This document shows, piece after piece, positions 1 through 11,680 of a DNA stretch of 64,000 bases. Each line of letters starts with the position of its first letter. The stretch's first letter is position 1. This stretch comes from Scenedesmus sp. ARA3 (taxonomy: Eukaryota; Chlorophyta; Chlorophyceae; Sphaeropleales; Scenedesmaceae): NCBI GenBank assembly GCA_004335835.1, contig RWJK01000179.1, forward strand, positions 1 through 64,000. Direction: 5' to 3'. The notes under the pieces are model-generated. The model saw only the letters and a program-made list of their open reading frames with translations, was not told where the DNA came from and searched no databases. Made by a program: the position numbers and the translations under genes.

Positions 1-123
1 TTATGCCAGGATTTCCTGCTTCTGGACACTCAGTCCTGCACACTGCTGCTGCTCATCTTGCTGCAGGGAGCCCTGCAAACTGCCACCTGCAGACGGTAAA
101 CAGAAAGGAGTCACCACCGCAGT

Positions 124-846
124 ATGGCAGCTACAGTTGCTTTTGATGATGAAGATCCCTTCTGTTCTGTGTGCAAGCAGAAAGATGATGCAGAAAACAT
201 GCTCTTGTGCAGCACATGCAACACAGGCAACCACACGCACTGCCTGGGTCTACCTAGCGTGCCAGCTGGTGGTTACTACTGCAGCAAGGGATGCAAGCAG
301 CTGGCACTGCTGCAGCCAGGCTGTACTGTGGTAGTTGAAGCACCACAGCCACTCTATGCCGATGAAAAGCAGCCTCACCTGAGCCAGGCTCTGTTCTGTA
401 ACATCATCATCAGCATTGGTGACATCACTCTGTCAGACAATGGTGCTTTCAGGGACATCAAGGCCCTGTGCAACAAGGCGCCCATCAGGGACAGCCTGCG
501 CATGTACAGCGTTGTACACCCACACCAGCAGCTGAAGCGCCTTCACTGGGAGGTTTGCAAGCCAGTGGAGCAGCTGTACCTGCAGCAAGGTGCAGAGGTA
601 TGCACGTACCGCCTTGTAAGCAGCAGGTTCAGGGCATTTGGCACACCAGCAGCAGTTCAGGGCAGCAGCACAGAGGCGTGGGTTGCTGGGTTATCTGCAG
701 CGCAGCTGGCTATCGAAGACCTGGTTGCTTCAGGGCCTCCTGCAGTCAAGAAGAAGCACAGCAGCGTCAGCAGCAGCAGCAGTGCAGGCCAAGCTGGTGG
801 CAGCATCCATCCAAACCTTGCACGTGTAAAGCTGTCTTGCATGTAA
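124..846 (+). CDS. PHD-finger protein, single exon
   Basis: Uninterrupted 240-residue reading frame beginning with ATG and ending TAA. Seen: near the N-terminus a complete C4HC3 PHD-type zinc finger with ligands at about C14, C17, C29, C32, H37, C40, C53 and C57; the last pair is spaced by three residues instead of the usual two. The remainder (about 60-205) has no family I recognise. The C-terminus is Ser-rich, with a basic KKK patch near residue 217. Known: PHD fingers are chromatin readers, often binding the histone H3 tail. Inference: a nuclear chromatin-associated protein. A CTGCAG and a CCGCAG lie just upstream of the ATG, so a 5' exon outside the window is possible. The lack of introns contrasts with most genes here and could mean a retrocopy or a short gene. 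Confidence 0.65.
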   Translation: MAATVAFDDEDPFCSVCKQKDDAENMLLCSTCNTGNHTHCLGLPSVPAGGYYCSKGCKQLALLQPGCTVVVEAPQPLYADEKQPHLSQALFCNIIISIGDITLSDNGAFRDIKALCNKAPIRDSLRMYSVVHPHQQLKRLHWEVCKPVEQLYLQQGAEVCTYRLVSSRFRAFGTPAAVQGSSTEAWVAGLSAAQLAIEDLVASGPPAVKKKHSSVSSSSSAGQAGGSIHPNLARVKLSCM

Positions 847-2825
847 TGGTGGCAGGCTGAGTCTGAGAGACTTAGTCTGCTGTTGTTGCATCCAGTGTTG
901 CCGCAGCTGCTGTCCGGTTTTTTGGTGCGGTCGCTGCCCTTATGTACTGCATGTACTGGTGATTGAGTTTGCATGTGGTCGCACGTATGGCACGTATGTC
1001 CAATGTTTTTGCATATGCGCGTAGAGGGCAGGTATTTGGTTCTGCTGTGTCCTGTTCAGTTATACGAGGGTGTGCAAAGATCGTTGCATCTAAATACATT
1101 GCATGATTGTGTCCCCCCTGCACGCCAGGTGGTAACGAGCACAACCATATATACCTGTGATTTGATTGATGAAACACCACCAGGACTTGGTAGTTGTGAC
1201 GTCATCCAAGATGACAGCCATGATATTATGACGATGTTGTGTTAGAGGACCAGTTGCCGCTGTTTTGTTTGGTTTGGTGTTTCTGTTTGCCCGTTGAGCC
1301 AGTCCATCATGACCACCAATACTGGCTCCGCACATAAGTGTCACTCGTATGCAGAATTGTGATGTGATGGGGTGCAGGATGTTTTGTTGTTGGGGTGTCA
1401 TGGAAGCCCAGGTGCCACGCCTCGGCAGTGCTGCTGCTCAGCAACTACGGTATGACACTCACGCAGTGGCCAAGGGGTTGGCAACCAGCAGGCGCATTAC
1501 CACGGCAGCTTTGTTGCCACATGGTCATCACAATTATTTGAGGTTCACGTACAACCAGCTTCATGTGTGCCGAGCTTTAATGCTACTTATATCACATGCT
1601 TAGCATTGGGAGTGTCGTCTTGCATTTGCCGCCACGCCATATGCATGGCATCTAGTGCTTCAGAGACTGAGTGCTTGTTGCGGTCTCCGACGCTCAGTGT
1701 CTGTGATTCTGCTTAGGATCAATTTAGACCCCATGAGCCTGGTCTGGCTCCTTAGTGGGCGGGCCTGTGGTAACTGTTAACTGCCAGTGACACGTAGCAT
1801 GCCAAGTATGTCGTGTTGACAGACAGTATGTCGTGGTGTACAGAAGTTGGTTGATGACTCACGGAAATCTGCTGACCACGTGACGACACCCTGGCGTGCG
1901 TCTTTACCTGTGTGCAAACTGTAACACAATCCACCTCCTGGTGGTGCAAAACATTACACCGGCTGGCCGGGCGATTGAAGGTAGCTATAATACAATACCA
2001 ATGCAGGGCTGACAGCTGCGGCACAGCTCACTAGTCACTAGTACAGTGTAGTACTGCTCACACCTTTCGAAAGGCGATGTAGCGGTCTGCTGGCAGTGCA
2101 GATCAGCCCCCACATCTTGCAAACAAAACACACTCAGCAGATGCGATTAGCATGACGCTGTGCGTCTCACATACGAAAACATGTGCCAGCTTATGGTCTG
2201 TAGAACGCTGCACATGATGTACATCCCAGCCAGCCAGCCAACTGCAGGGTCATATGCATGAAACAGAAACGTAAGTGAACAGACAGACAGGCGCAGGTGC
2301 CAAACAGAAACTGCATTTGGTTGTATCTGCTGCTAGGTGCGCCAGCTATCGGCACGGAAGCAGCGGCCCGCTGCTTGCATGGTCGAACGCCGCTTGTTGT
2401 CGGGCCCATCAAGGCTTCAAGCAGCTGCATGTGCACTTGGCTGAACTCAGAGAAGCGACGTGCCCTACGCAAAGCAGCGGTAAGCAGCAGCAGCACGCAG
2501 CGGTGCCAGTGTCATGCAGTCGCAGCCGCTTCAGAAGGAAAGGCGAAAGTGTGAATTTGCAACAGACTGGGCAGCAGTCCTCATGCACAGCACTACATCA
2601 CCCACATATGACTTTACACTCGTCTACAGCTCAATGAGATGCAGCAGTGGTGGTGCCTGATGGCTCAGTGACCAACATTGAACGTCCTTTCAGCTGCCTG
2701 CCAACTGGCAATGCATGTTCATGATGTAGTAAAGCAACGCCTCAGATGGCAAGCTTGTGGTGCAGCTGATGTGCACAGGTGCACTGGCAAAGGCTCACCT
2801 GTGCAGAACAAGCTTTTGTGTTGAT

Positions 2826-2870
<45 letters not shown>

Positions 2871-3185
2871 GTTGCAGCTGACGCTCCAATGGTGCGTCAC
2901 CCTGGTTCACTCTGTCAGCGCTGATGACTGATGGGGCATCTGGCGAGCTGTGGCGCTGCCACAGCTGCTCGCATTCAGCGTCACAGCTTTCCACCACAAG
3001 CCTGCCGCGAGCAGCAGACTGAGATGCGGCAGCCTCAGCCGCCTTAAACTTTCACCGACATTGCATTGCGCTGAGAAGACTGTTGCTGCCGCTGCGCATC
3101 GTAGTCAAACTGCTCTATGTTGTGATACTAGCCTACTGCTGCTAATTGCCTCTGCAACAGCTGATGGTGTGACACCAACTTTGCG
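847..3185. other. No gene supported
   Basis: Short reading frames on both strands look like chance frames: no recognisable domain, no consistent splice chain. The stretch contains a CTG microsatellite (2828-2869) and otherwise unique, fairly AT-rich sequence. The 3' UTR of the PHD gene probably occupies its left end. Confidence 0.5.
2828..2869. repeat. (CTG)14 microsatellite
   Basis: Fourteen uninterrupted CTG units. On the minus strand the tract would encode poly-Ser inside a 92-codon open frame (2719-2997), which I do not consider a supported gene. Confidence 0.9.
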
Positions 3186-3871
3186 TCAGCCATGTGCGGC
3201 CATGGAGCGCACTGTGTAGCAGCAGTTGTCCTGCACTGCTTTGCTGGCTGCCTGGCTGGCAGTCATGCGCACAGAGGCCTGGATGCCAAACCTGCCGTTG
3301 ACCTGCGGCCAGCACAAGCAACCAAAGGAGCAGAGTGACACAACAGCAGACATTGAAGTGGTGTGCAGCATGCTGGTGTCTCACTGGAGTCTTTGGTCAC
3401 CAGCAACCTCTGGTTGCGCCCCAACGCAGGCTAGTTGACGACGCCGCAACGCAGGCTAGTTGGCGACGTCGCAACGTCCAATTTTGCCTCAGCAGCCAAC
3501 ACCCGGCTTACCTGTACGCCCACCGCCTGCAGAGCCGTCACTGCTTGCTGCTGTGCTGAGGCGGATGCAGCAGCAGCACGCGCTCCACCAGCAGCTGGCT
3601 TGCTGCACAGCACACACTCGTACAGCTGTGCCTGCTCTTGCTGCCCTTGGCCGCTGCTGGCGGTGACTTTCACGGGTTTATTGAGGTCTACGAGTTTGCT
3701 TGATGCTTTTGTGCTGGCAGAAGGAACAGCGGAAGCCTGCTGTTGCTGCTTCTGCTGCTGGCCAGAGGCAACAAGCGGTGGCTTCTTCGCGGGCTGTTGA
3801 GCATATATGCCAACATGCACGGCAGAAATTATGACGAGTAGCAACGCGGAGCTGCAGATGCGTCTCTGCAT
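3186..3871 (-). CDS. Small secreted or membrane-anchored protein, two exons
   Basis: Model: exon 1 3871-3512, GTAAGC donor, CCGCAG acceptor, exon 2 3302-3186; phase 0 junction, 158 residues. The start at 3871 gives a classic signal peptide: basic n-region (MQRR), hydrophobic core and an Ala cleavage region near residue 24. An upstream in-frame ATG at 3940 would add 23 residues. The mature part has a short Gln-rich segment, a CVLC pair and a C-terminal segment ending in MAAHG. I do not recognise the family. The clean signal peptide, the phase-matched intron and the consensus splice sites are the reasons to believe it. A 27-bp tandem repeat lies in the intron just after exon 1. Confidence 0.5.
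3421..3474. repeat. 27-bp tandem repeat, two copies
   Basis: Two adjacent, nearly identical units built around ACGCAGGCTAGTTG, differing at a few bases, inside the intron of the minus-strand secreted-protein gene. Confidence 0.75.
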
Positions 3872-3940
3872 GGCTGGCTGAGTCTGTCGACACTGTCCGG
3901 CACGGATGTTGTTGCTTGACTCAGTACCAGGAACGGGCAT

Positions 3941-5276
3941 AGCTCCTCATAAAGTTATATTAGATAGTTCACAACCCCCTCAGCACTACATCGGCAGCTA
4001 TGCGGGTTGTTATGACGGTGCCACCGGGTGTGACATGGTCAGTGAGGGCAGCTGAGTGAAGGCGGTTACTGCAGCTGTCAGAAAGCCATGTCACTGGCTC
4101 AACTGCAGATTAAATAACAAACAGCTTGCCTGGGGTTTGGGGGGTTGGCACCCGCAGCGCTGCCCCTGGCTGTGGCACTGCAGTGCCAGCTGGCTGGCAC
4201 TGCACCTGAGGTGCATGCTGCTGCGGTGATGATTGGTAGCCATTGACTGCTGCACGGCACCACGATCGAAACCTGGATTGAGTTCTGTTGATGCATCGCC
4301 TTGCTGCCTGCTTGCCACCATGAGTGCTGAAGGCACACATACTGGTGCAACAAAGTTTGACACAGCCGTGTCTGCAGATCTGCACTGCGTAGCACAGTGC
4401 ACATGGCACACGTCTGCGCTGGTATGGGTACAGTTTACGGGAGAAGCTTACGACAGGCGCCGGCAAAGGGTACTTGTGGGCTAATGGCCTATCCTAGGCC
4501 AGCATCCAAAGTCTGTAGGACTGCGGCATGGTCGATTTGCTGCATGACGTCATGCACCAAGGGTGCTTGCTTGTATGCAACGCACGCAGCAGAAGCTATA
4601 TATTTTACCAGTGACATGAGAGATGTACAAGGCACACCTAGCTATAAGATTTGGGGCTATTAGCATGGTCAAACAGGGTATCTCGACAGTCCTAGGTGTC
4701 ACGGCAACTGGTTACAATCAAATCTACAACTCGAGGCCTGGCGGCCTTGCAATGCAGAACGCAGGGGCATGTGATTACTGCATGGGTTTCAAGCTCAAGT
4801 GACTGAACAAATCCCGTCTCAGACTAGGCTGTCAGCACGAGGTCACGAAGTGATCACCACATCTTACGCCTCGACCAGCACCGGAACAGGTTTGTTGCAC
4901 CCTGGTCTGCATCTATAGGGTTATTTGGTTGCTCATTTAAGCAATGCATAACATATGATAGGGTGCGCCGGCATTTTCACACCTAACCTCCTACGTTCTG
5001 TGGCGTGCTGCTGTGTTTTCTGCAGCACGGCGGAGCACGTATCGAGCAGAAAACATTCAATGGCGCACGTGAGTGAATTTAGGCACTTTGGGAGTGCGCA
5101 CCAGTCAGCGCAGGAAGAGTTGGGCATGCATGGCAGCAGGACTCCAGCAGCAACTGCTGCATCTGCTTTTCACTGACTCTAGCAGAACCTGCAGCATGCC
5201 CATATGGGCCTCGCCCAGGGCCTGCAGATGCAATTATACCTGTTGCTATCTCTTTTTATGTGTATCTGGTGATTAA
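3941..5276. other. No gene supported
   Basis: Overlapping short frames of 60-120 codons occur on both strands, none with a recognisable domain or start-to-stop splice chain. The left end is the probable promoter of the minus-strand secreted-protein gene. Confidence 0.45.
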
Positions 5277-5484
5277 ATGGCAGACGTAAACAACACCAGC
5301 ACAGGCCATGTATGCGTATGCACACGCGTGTCCCATCTGCGGCAGGCAGCGTCAGCTGGTGTTTGCACTCAGCAACTTTGGCACTTTCTGTGGGACTTGC
5401 ACTGTCTATTTGGTGCTACATCAGCGCATACAACACCATCTTTTGTCATTGATTTACAGCAAGCGTTGGCATGATGCTTTGCAG

Positions 5485-6282
5485 GCACTCAAACCTGACA
5501 GCCCTGCTGCTGGCACCAAGGCACAACAGCGCCGGGAACAAGCGGAGACACACAGACGCTGAGGAGCAAGCCACATGCAATCGCAGTGAGGTGAGAACCC
5601 GGCTGCAAGTGCTGTGAGCTGATGTCTGATGCTTGAATACTCCCTGCATAGCCGTGGCACAGATGCCCGACACACATCAGGGTTTGGTCCAGATATTTCA
5701 GCTGACATGCTGCTTGTGCCTACAATAGCTGTCAATTGGACATGCTGGAACTGCAACTGAACATGCAGCCGCCCCTTCTCCGAAGCTGGCCTAATCACGT
5801 GATGACTTGACATCCTGCTTGAGCTGTTGCTGGGAAATGTGTAGCAGGAAACACATGAGATCTGCGTAACATGCTGCATATGGCATGGTGTCGTTGCTGC
5901 CTTTCTGTATGTACAGGTGCCTGCGTCACCAGCAGCAGCAGCAATGGCAGCAACAGGTGAAGACTCAGAAGCAAGTCACAGTGTGAAGAAACTTGCAGCA
6001 CCCAAAGTTTCTGCATCAGCAGCACCAAGCATACAGGGCAGTGCATCGGCAGCAGCCATACAACCAGCAGATGCAGAGGCGTCAGCAACAGTAGCTGCAG
6101 CAGCAGCGGTGCGTGCAAAGAAGGCGGCTGCGGCTGGCAGCGGCAGCAGGGCAACAGCAGCAGCGCTGCAAGGCAAGGCTGCAAAGGCACGGCTGGTGCG
6201 GGCCAAGGCTCGGCTAGCCCGCCAGGAAGCTGCAGCAGAGCCCGATGTGGACATGTTCAGGGAAAGCTGCACAATCTGCTAA
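5485..6282 (+). CDS. Possible Ala-rich basic protein, last exons only
   Basis: The clearest piece is an exon 5917-6282 behind a TACAG acceptor. It reads 121 codons to a stop, is Ala-rich, has a basic segment near the end rich in KAR/RAK steps, and closes with the tetrapeptide CTIC. A preceding exon 5485-5590 (TTGCAG acceptor, GTGAGA donor) joins it in phase 0. The 5' part is unresolved. An alternative frame at 5308-5562 contains two CxxC pairs (CPICG and CGTC) resembling a zinc ribbon and may be the real upstream exon or a separate short gene. I recognise no family. Confidence 0.35.
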
Positions 6283-9200
6283 TGCGAGGCCTTTCTATTC
6301 GCAAGGTTGCCTTGGCAGTGGCTGGCACGGGTGAGGCGTGACTCACGGGCTGCAAGCTGGGCTGTGTCGCAGTCTGTATGTGTGTGCTCTGTGGCCTCGT
6401 GTCTTCTGATGATGGTTCCCCTGTTAGCGAAACACGAGCAAGCCCTCAATCACACTGTCTCAAACTCAATATCGCGGTGTAGCTGCAACGTGGTATTGCC
6501 AGGCCAGCTGACAGCATAGACTGCGTTGGCTGTGTAGCGTCAGATGCTTATAGTGGGGCTGCCTTGGCCGCCGCTAGCAAGGCTGTTGCACATACAATGT
6601 GTTTGTGTCTCTGTGACTGAAGGTCCTCTTGGTGACTTGAAGCTACCAGTGTACCGTGATATCAAGTTTTGACTTGGGGTGCTTGGGGTACCGTGTTCCT
6701 GCACCATGGCGTCGTCAGGCCAGCGCACAGCATGGAATGCTCTAGCTGTCATGCAACCTGACAGTTGAACACACATCGTATTTGTTTCAAGCCTATACAC
6801 ATGCTTGACGAGCGGCCCTCATCAGGGCGTGCTTCGTGAATGCATTTGTTTACTTACCATCATCATTGTGGCTGTTGCTGGATCGTCCTTGCTACAGTCG
6901 ACACATGGCATCACCTACAGTTGTTGCTTGGTGCAAGACGTGCAGCCAGACGTGCCTAGCTGTGAAAGATAGCACTACCCTCTGTAGTCGGTGTGCTGCT
7001 CTCTAGACTGGGCTTCAACTTTATGCTGGTTCTTTTTCAGTGTCGTGTCGTGACAGAGTGATCCAGCCAGGCTTGTAACGTGTTTTGAGTCGCTGCATCA
7101 GGAAGGGGAACGTGGCATCATGGAACAGTTTTCCAGCACATGATGCGCGGCTAGACTGCTTACATGCACGAAAATGCAATCACTCTGGCAGCATGTGTTT
7201 GAACGATTTGGCAAGCGCCTCAAGTGCTCAGCAAGTGTGCCAAGTGCTCAGCAAGGCTTACTTAATTGACGCTGTCACAAGCCATAACTGTGTACGGTGC
7301 TGCAACACATGCAGGCATGTACAGCACATGCAATACAGGCAGCTGCAGCCTGGCAACCATGGCACAGGCTGCTTGACCTGATCTAGATCCAGATCTGCAC
7401 TGATCGCAGTGCTGGCACCGTGCGCGTGCCTGGCTGAAAATACCAATGACACCAGTACAACAGGCGGTGCTATACAATGTAGTAGCTACTACGATGATTT
7501 GCAGTCACTGCGCGCTCCAGCAAATCAATCAAGCAGCTCAGCTGACAGATCAGACAAAACTGCCCAAGCTCTCCTGGCGCAGTCATGCCGATTGATCCTG
7601 TGGGCATGCTCTTGCAACCGCCCATCGTCTATGTTCTTGTAGCCTTGCCATCAACTTTCAAAACAGACTGCCGGTAGCTCAGCTATGACGGCCCTGCCAC
7701 AACACGAAAGGTTGCAGCTACTGCAGCTGGAATCACAGGAATGTCTGCAAGCGGGATAATGAAATAGTGCTCCCTCCCCTTCCCCCTTCGCCTGTTCATT
7801 CAGCCGCTCCTGTGGGGCGCGGGGCCGATGGCGACGTTGCTATGGCTTAAACGGTAACATGATGATGATGAGCTACTGCAGCTGCTGTAGACAGCTGCCG
7901 CAGGGCCAGGGGGATCTCACATGTCAGCACAGCAGTCGCCGCAGCACACATGTTGCACACCATAGGGAAATTGTACAACTTTCCTTTGAACTTTTGATTG
8001 TGCGGTGCTGTATCTGCAAGGCTTGCATGCGCTGGTTGGCAGCAGGACCTGTCACTTGCGGCAGCACAGTACTGGCTGCTGTATCGAAGGATGGATGCTG
8101 TTCCCTGTCAACTGCTGTTGTGACACGGCCTCAGCTGCAAAAATGCAGCTGCAGAGGCACCAAGCAACACTGCGATTGACCAGCTGCAGCTGCAGAGGTG
8201 TGGTGCAGCAGCAAGCATACATGCAAGCCACAGGCAGCGGACCGAAGAGCGTAGTAAATGTCTGCCCTGCCACCAAAACAAAGGAGCAAACCCACAGAGA
8301 CACGTGGCTGAGCAACACACATCGCTGCATCACCTCTTGATTCAAGTTGCATAGCTTGAAACAATCCTATACCGCATACTCAGTCGCCATTCAGCAAAAG
8401 CGTCTTTATCAAGCAACGCCTTGCACACCAAACAGCAACAGCAGCGCAGCACGGCTGTACATGCTGCTGCTGTTGCCAACCTGGACACAGTGGGTGGCAA
8501 CTGCACCTGCTGCTTTGCAGGGCAGGCCGACCTACAGGAGCGTTCACAACAGCAGGACTGCATGCATGCATCGACACACAATGCATAGGACTTCAAATGA
8601 GGTTCAGGCAATGCCAGCACGAGTTGTGTTGATGCACAACAGCTGTATCTCGCAGGCATGCAGCACACAAGGCAGTCCAGGCACCAGCCAAACTCAATTG
8701 CCTGCCATTTGAAGCCACTGCAAACAAGTCATCAACACCCACACATACCGTGCTGATGCACAGCAGCCTTGTAGTTCACAAGGTGTCCATCTCAGGATAC
8801 TGCAATAGCATTGCCCAGAGAGGGCTCCTGTGTGTGACACTGCTGCATGCGAAAAGGCAGCACCAGCACATAATACTGCGCTGATGCTCCACCACAACAT
8901 GTCAAAACGCAGCCACTTCCGGTCCTGTAAGGCCCTGTGTCTGTATCAAGTTCTGGGGTAGCGGCTCTCGCCGCTGCTGCTGCTGCATCTGCTGCATCTG
9001 CTGCAGCAGCAGCGCGGGCCGCTACAATGCTTGCACCAGCACAACCGTCACGCATCATGTCTGTGACATGTACACCGCAGTGCCGACAAATAGCATGTCC
9101 ATAAATAGGCGATCCGCCGATAGATAGACCACGCATGCACGCATGCACGCCAGTCATGATGCAACACTGATGCAGCCTGATTCCCCATCCCTTACCCCGC

Positions 9201-9854
9201 AAGCCCCTTACCCCGCAAACACCTTACGCAGTCATGTAAAACAGTCTGTACAAGGTGTGCAGCGGTAGTGGATCGCTGCACGTGCACCACCTGTGTCAGG
9301 CTGAGCTGACGGGCTGCTATATCATATACAGCATGAACACCAGCAGCACGATACAAGCACACGACCCCACGCGCTACACACATTGCACTCGAGCGCCGCT
9401 ACCGCAGCCTCTTATGGAGATGATATGCCGCATTCACAGGTCAGCGTCAGAACATGATGACAACATTCCATGCAGAACGTGCAGTAGACCTTCCCAAGCA
9501 GCCGAACGCCATGAGGGCCTGCAAGCCAGCTAGCAACGAAATAGCAGAGCATGTCTATGCATTGGGCAGGAATCCTGACTAGCAACCCACTGCAAGCACG
9601 CCTGCTGCGCAGCAACACCCACGCAGAACTGTCAACACAAGTCCACAATACCAAAGCCCCTGATCGGCATATGCCAAGCATGATACTGTACACAGCTCAC
9701 ATAACAGCAGCAGGGGCCACAGGAGCAAGCGGATGCCATGCATCTGTCCTGCTTGCTTGTACAGCGCACAAGCCGCTGCTGCTCTGTTGGACAGCTCCAC
9801 AGCACCACCACCAGCAGCAGCTGCTGCTCACGCAGACATAGCGCCCGCTGCACA
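6283..9854. other. Long stretch without a supported gene
   Basis: I see no convincing coding sequence over about 3.5 kb. It holds one copy of a dispersed repeat (7818-7869), small CTG/GAT runs and many short overlapping frames. A minus-strand frame at 8792-9202 contains a CRHCG motif but has no acceptor near its start (see rejected items). Confidence 0.45.
7818..7869. repeat. Dispersed repeat, copy 1 (partner at 19665-19716)
   Basis: About 50 bp with the core GCGGGGCCGATGGCG followed by a shared GCTATGGCTT and GGTAACATGATGAT. The same ordered blocks occur at 19665-19716, in non-coding sequence both times, with scattered differences. Confidence 0.75.
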
Positions 9855-10382
9855 TCATGCCTTGCTGCTGGCGCTGCTGCTGCCGCCGATGTTCAGCGCT
9901 GCTGCAGAGTTGGACAGCTCCTCTGCTGCTGCTGCTGCCGCCAGCTCAGCCTCGATGTTCTTCAGATCCTGGCTGAGGCAAGCAGACACGAAAGGGCTCT
10001 CCAGAATATCCACGACTGCGCCGTTGCTGTTGTTGAGGTCCCCTGCTGCGCCTGCTGTTCCTGCAGGCCGCGCTGCGCCAGGCGCCGCTGCTGCCTTTGC
10101 TGCTGCGCTGGCTGAGGCACCGGCAGAGCCGGTTGACCAGGCCGGCAGCTCGTTGCGGTTCTGGGCTGGTCTGCTGTTGTTGGCAGCGCTCTTGCTGCTG
10201 TTTGCTGCCTCTGCCTCAAGGTCATTGTGGATGTTAGATGAGGCAAAGGGAGAGTCCAGCACATTGATGGTGTTGTCTGCTGTCAGCATGCCGCCTGGAT
10301 GGTCCTGAAACTCGTCATCATCGATGTTGTGGTGGTTGCCGAATGCCCCAAAGGGGTTGGGCTCCTCAGCGTTTGCTCCCAT
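9855..10382 (-). CDS. Asn/Ser/Ala-rich acidic protein with a repeated SPF motif
   Basis: A 175-residue open frame from ATG at 10382 to TGA at 9855. A CTTGCAG acceptor lies six bases before the ATG, so a 5' UTR intron, or coding exons further upstream, is likely. Seen: an NPF tripeptide near the N-terminus (EPNPFGAF); an acidic patch (IDDDEF); and two related segments, NVLDSPFASSNIHNDLEAE and VDILESPFVSACLSQDLKNI, about 80 residues apart, separated by an Ala/Pro-rich low-complexity linker. Known: NPF is a typical EH-domain ligand. Inference: a disordered adaptor-like protein with two copies of a short linear motif. Composition bias makes the call moderate, but the repeated motif argues against a chance frame. 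Confidence 0.45.
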   Translation of the reverse strand: MGANAEEPNPFGAFGNHHNIDDDEFQDHPGGMLTADNTINVLDSPFASSNIHNDLEAEAANSSKSAANNSRPAQNRNELPAWSTGSAGASASAAAKAAAAPGAARPAGTAGAAGDLNNSNGAVVDILESPFVSACLSQDLKNIEAELAAAAAAEELSNSAAALNIGGSSSASSKA

Positions 10383-10387
10383 GCTGT

Positions 10388-11680
10388 ACTGCAAGCAGAA
10401 GGTATGGGGAAGGCAGCAAGTGCAGCACATAAGGTTCAAATGAAGCCGTTTCTATCTGCTGCCGGCCTGCAGATGCGCGCAAACAGACGATGTATTGTTA
10501 CCAATTCATAATGGCGGCATTGCTGGCGGATGATGCGTGCATCCAGCTCTGCTGTCCCCTCTCGGATAAGCTGCTGCAGGCTGGAAGCTGTAGCAAGCAG
10601 CGGTTGCTGGCATAGCCAGATCGCTGCAACGTTGACGCCTGGCATAACTTCATGTGTCGGTGAGACGCCATTTGCCCCATACAAGGACAACAGAGGCTCG
10701 AACAGCATCAGCCCTACTCTGCTCGTGCTGAGCCAACACAGCGTGCCCGACAGCGCTGAGCTCGCACCTTTTAGTAAATGCAGCAGCAAATACTGACCCG
10801 TGAGCCGTAGACGATGGTCTTCCACGAGAACGCAGGGGCAGAGATAGTTGGAGTGCACTTGGTCTTGGATCACGCAGCAAATGCTTAAAACGTCAGCCAA
10901 AAGATGTTGCTGAATGAACAGGCAATTCTTGAATAAGCGCTCTACGTCGGCGGTTGCACACTTGCAGGCCAATAGAAGGTCACATGCATAAGCGGTCACA
11001 GATCTTGACGTACAGCATACAGGTGGTGATGCACGGCATTCCCTGCTTATTAAAAGCCTTTTACAAAATTACTTTTGCTACAGCATTTGCTCCCCGTGTA
11101 GCGAAGCGCTCAGAGTACAGTGCAGGCTTTGTCCGGGGTACCGTGGTAGTGTACATCAAGCTTCCTTTACGCAGAAGAGCCCAGCATCTACATGGTGAAA
11201 GCCTCTAGCGGCTCACCAGTCGGGATCCGGACGCAGCACTGCGGCCAGCCACACGTGACACGTGGCCCTGGTACTTGACAAGCACAGCTACAGCTGACCA
11301 ACTGAGCAACATGGCAGCATGACACTGCTGTCATGCAAACTGTGCTGCGTTGATTACGCATGCATGATCAAGCATGGTTTCAGACTTCTGAGTTTCTCGC
11401 ATGTTCCTCTTCATCAGGGCTGCAGCAGGCTTGCACAAAGTGGCAACACACCCAGGACCCGATCGTCGCAAGTCGTGCCACGGCAGTATGCACAATTAAT
11501 GCAAGATATGACTGAATACTGGTTCGGGTCTGCTGTTACAGGCCACGTGGCTGCAAATGCACAACACAACAAGACTGCACAGAACCAGAGGTGTGAACGT
11601 TGAGCCTTGGTTCAAAACCCACTCCGGCTGTGGACCACTACCGCCAGGGCCTAGCAGCACAACCTGCCATGTCATCGCTG
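10388..11680. other. No gene firmly supported; possible upstream exons
   Basis: A 187-codon minus frame (10436-10999) could be an upstream exon of the acidic protein gene, but I find no donor that joins it in phase and no family similarity. The rest is short frames only. The right end is the 3' flank of the DUF4602 gene. Confidence 0.35.

Noticed and set aside
2719..2997. Poly-Ser minus-strand frame over the CTG tract
   Set aside because: Composition driven by the microsatellite; no partner exon or domain.
7668..7740. tRNA-like start containing GGTAGCTCAG
   Set aside because: Resembles a tRNA D-arm, but there is no matching acceptor stem, anticodon arm or T-loop (GGTTCRA) at the right distance.
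8792..9202. Minus-strand frame with a CRHCG motif and Ala-rich run
   Set aside because: The CxxC is suggestive of a zinc site, but there is no second ligand pair, no AG acceptor near its start and no family match.
10436..10999. 187-codon minus-strand open frame
   Set aside because: Long, but no domain, no donor that joins the downstream exon in phase, and competing frames on the other strand.
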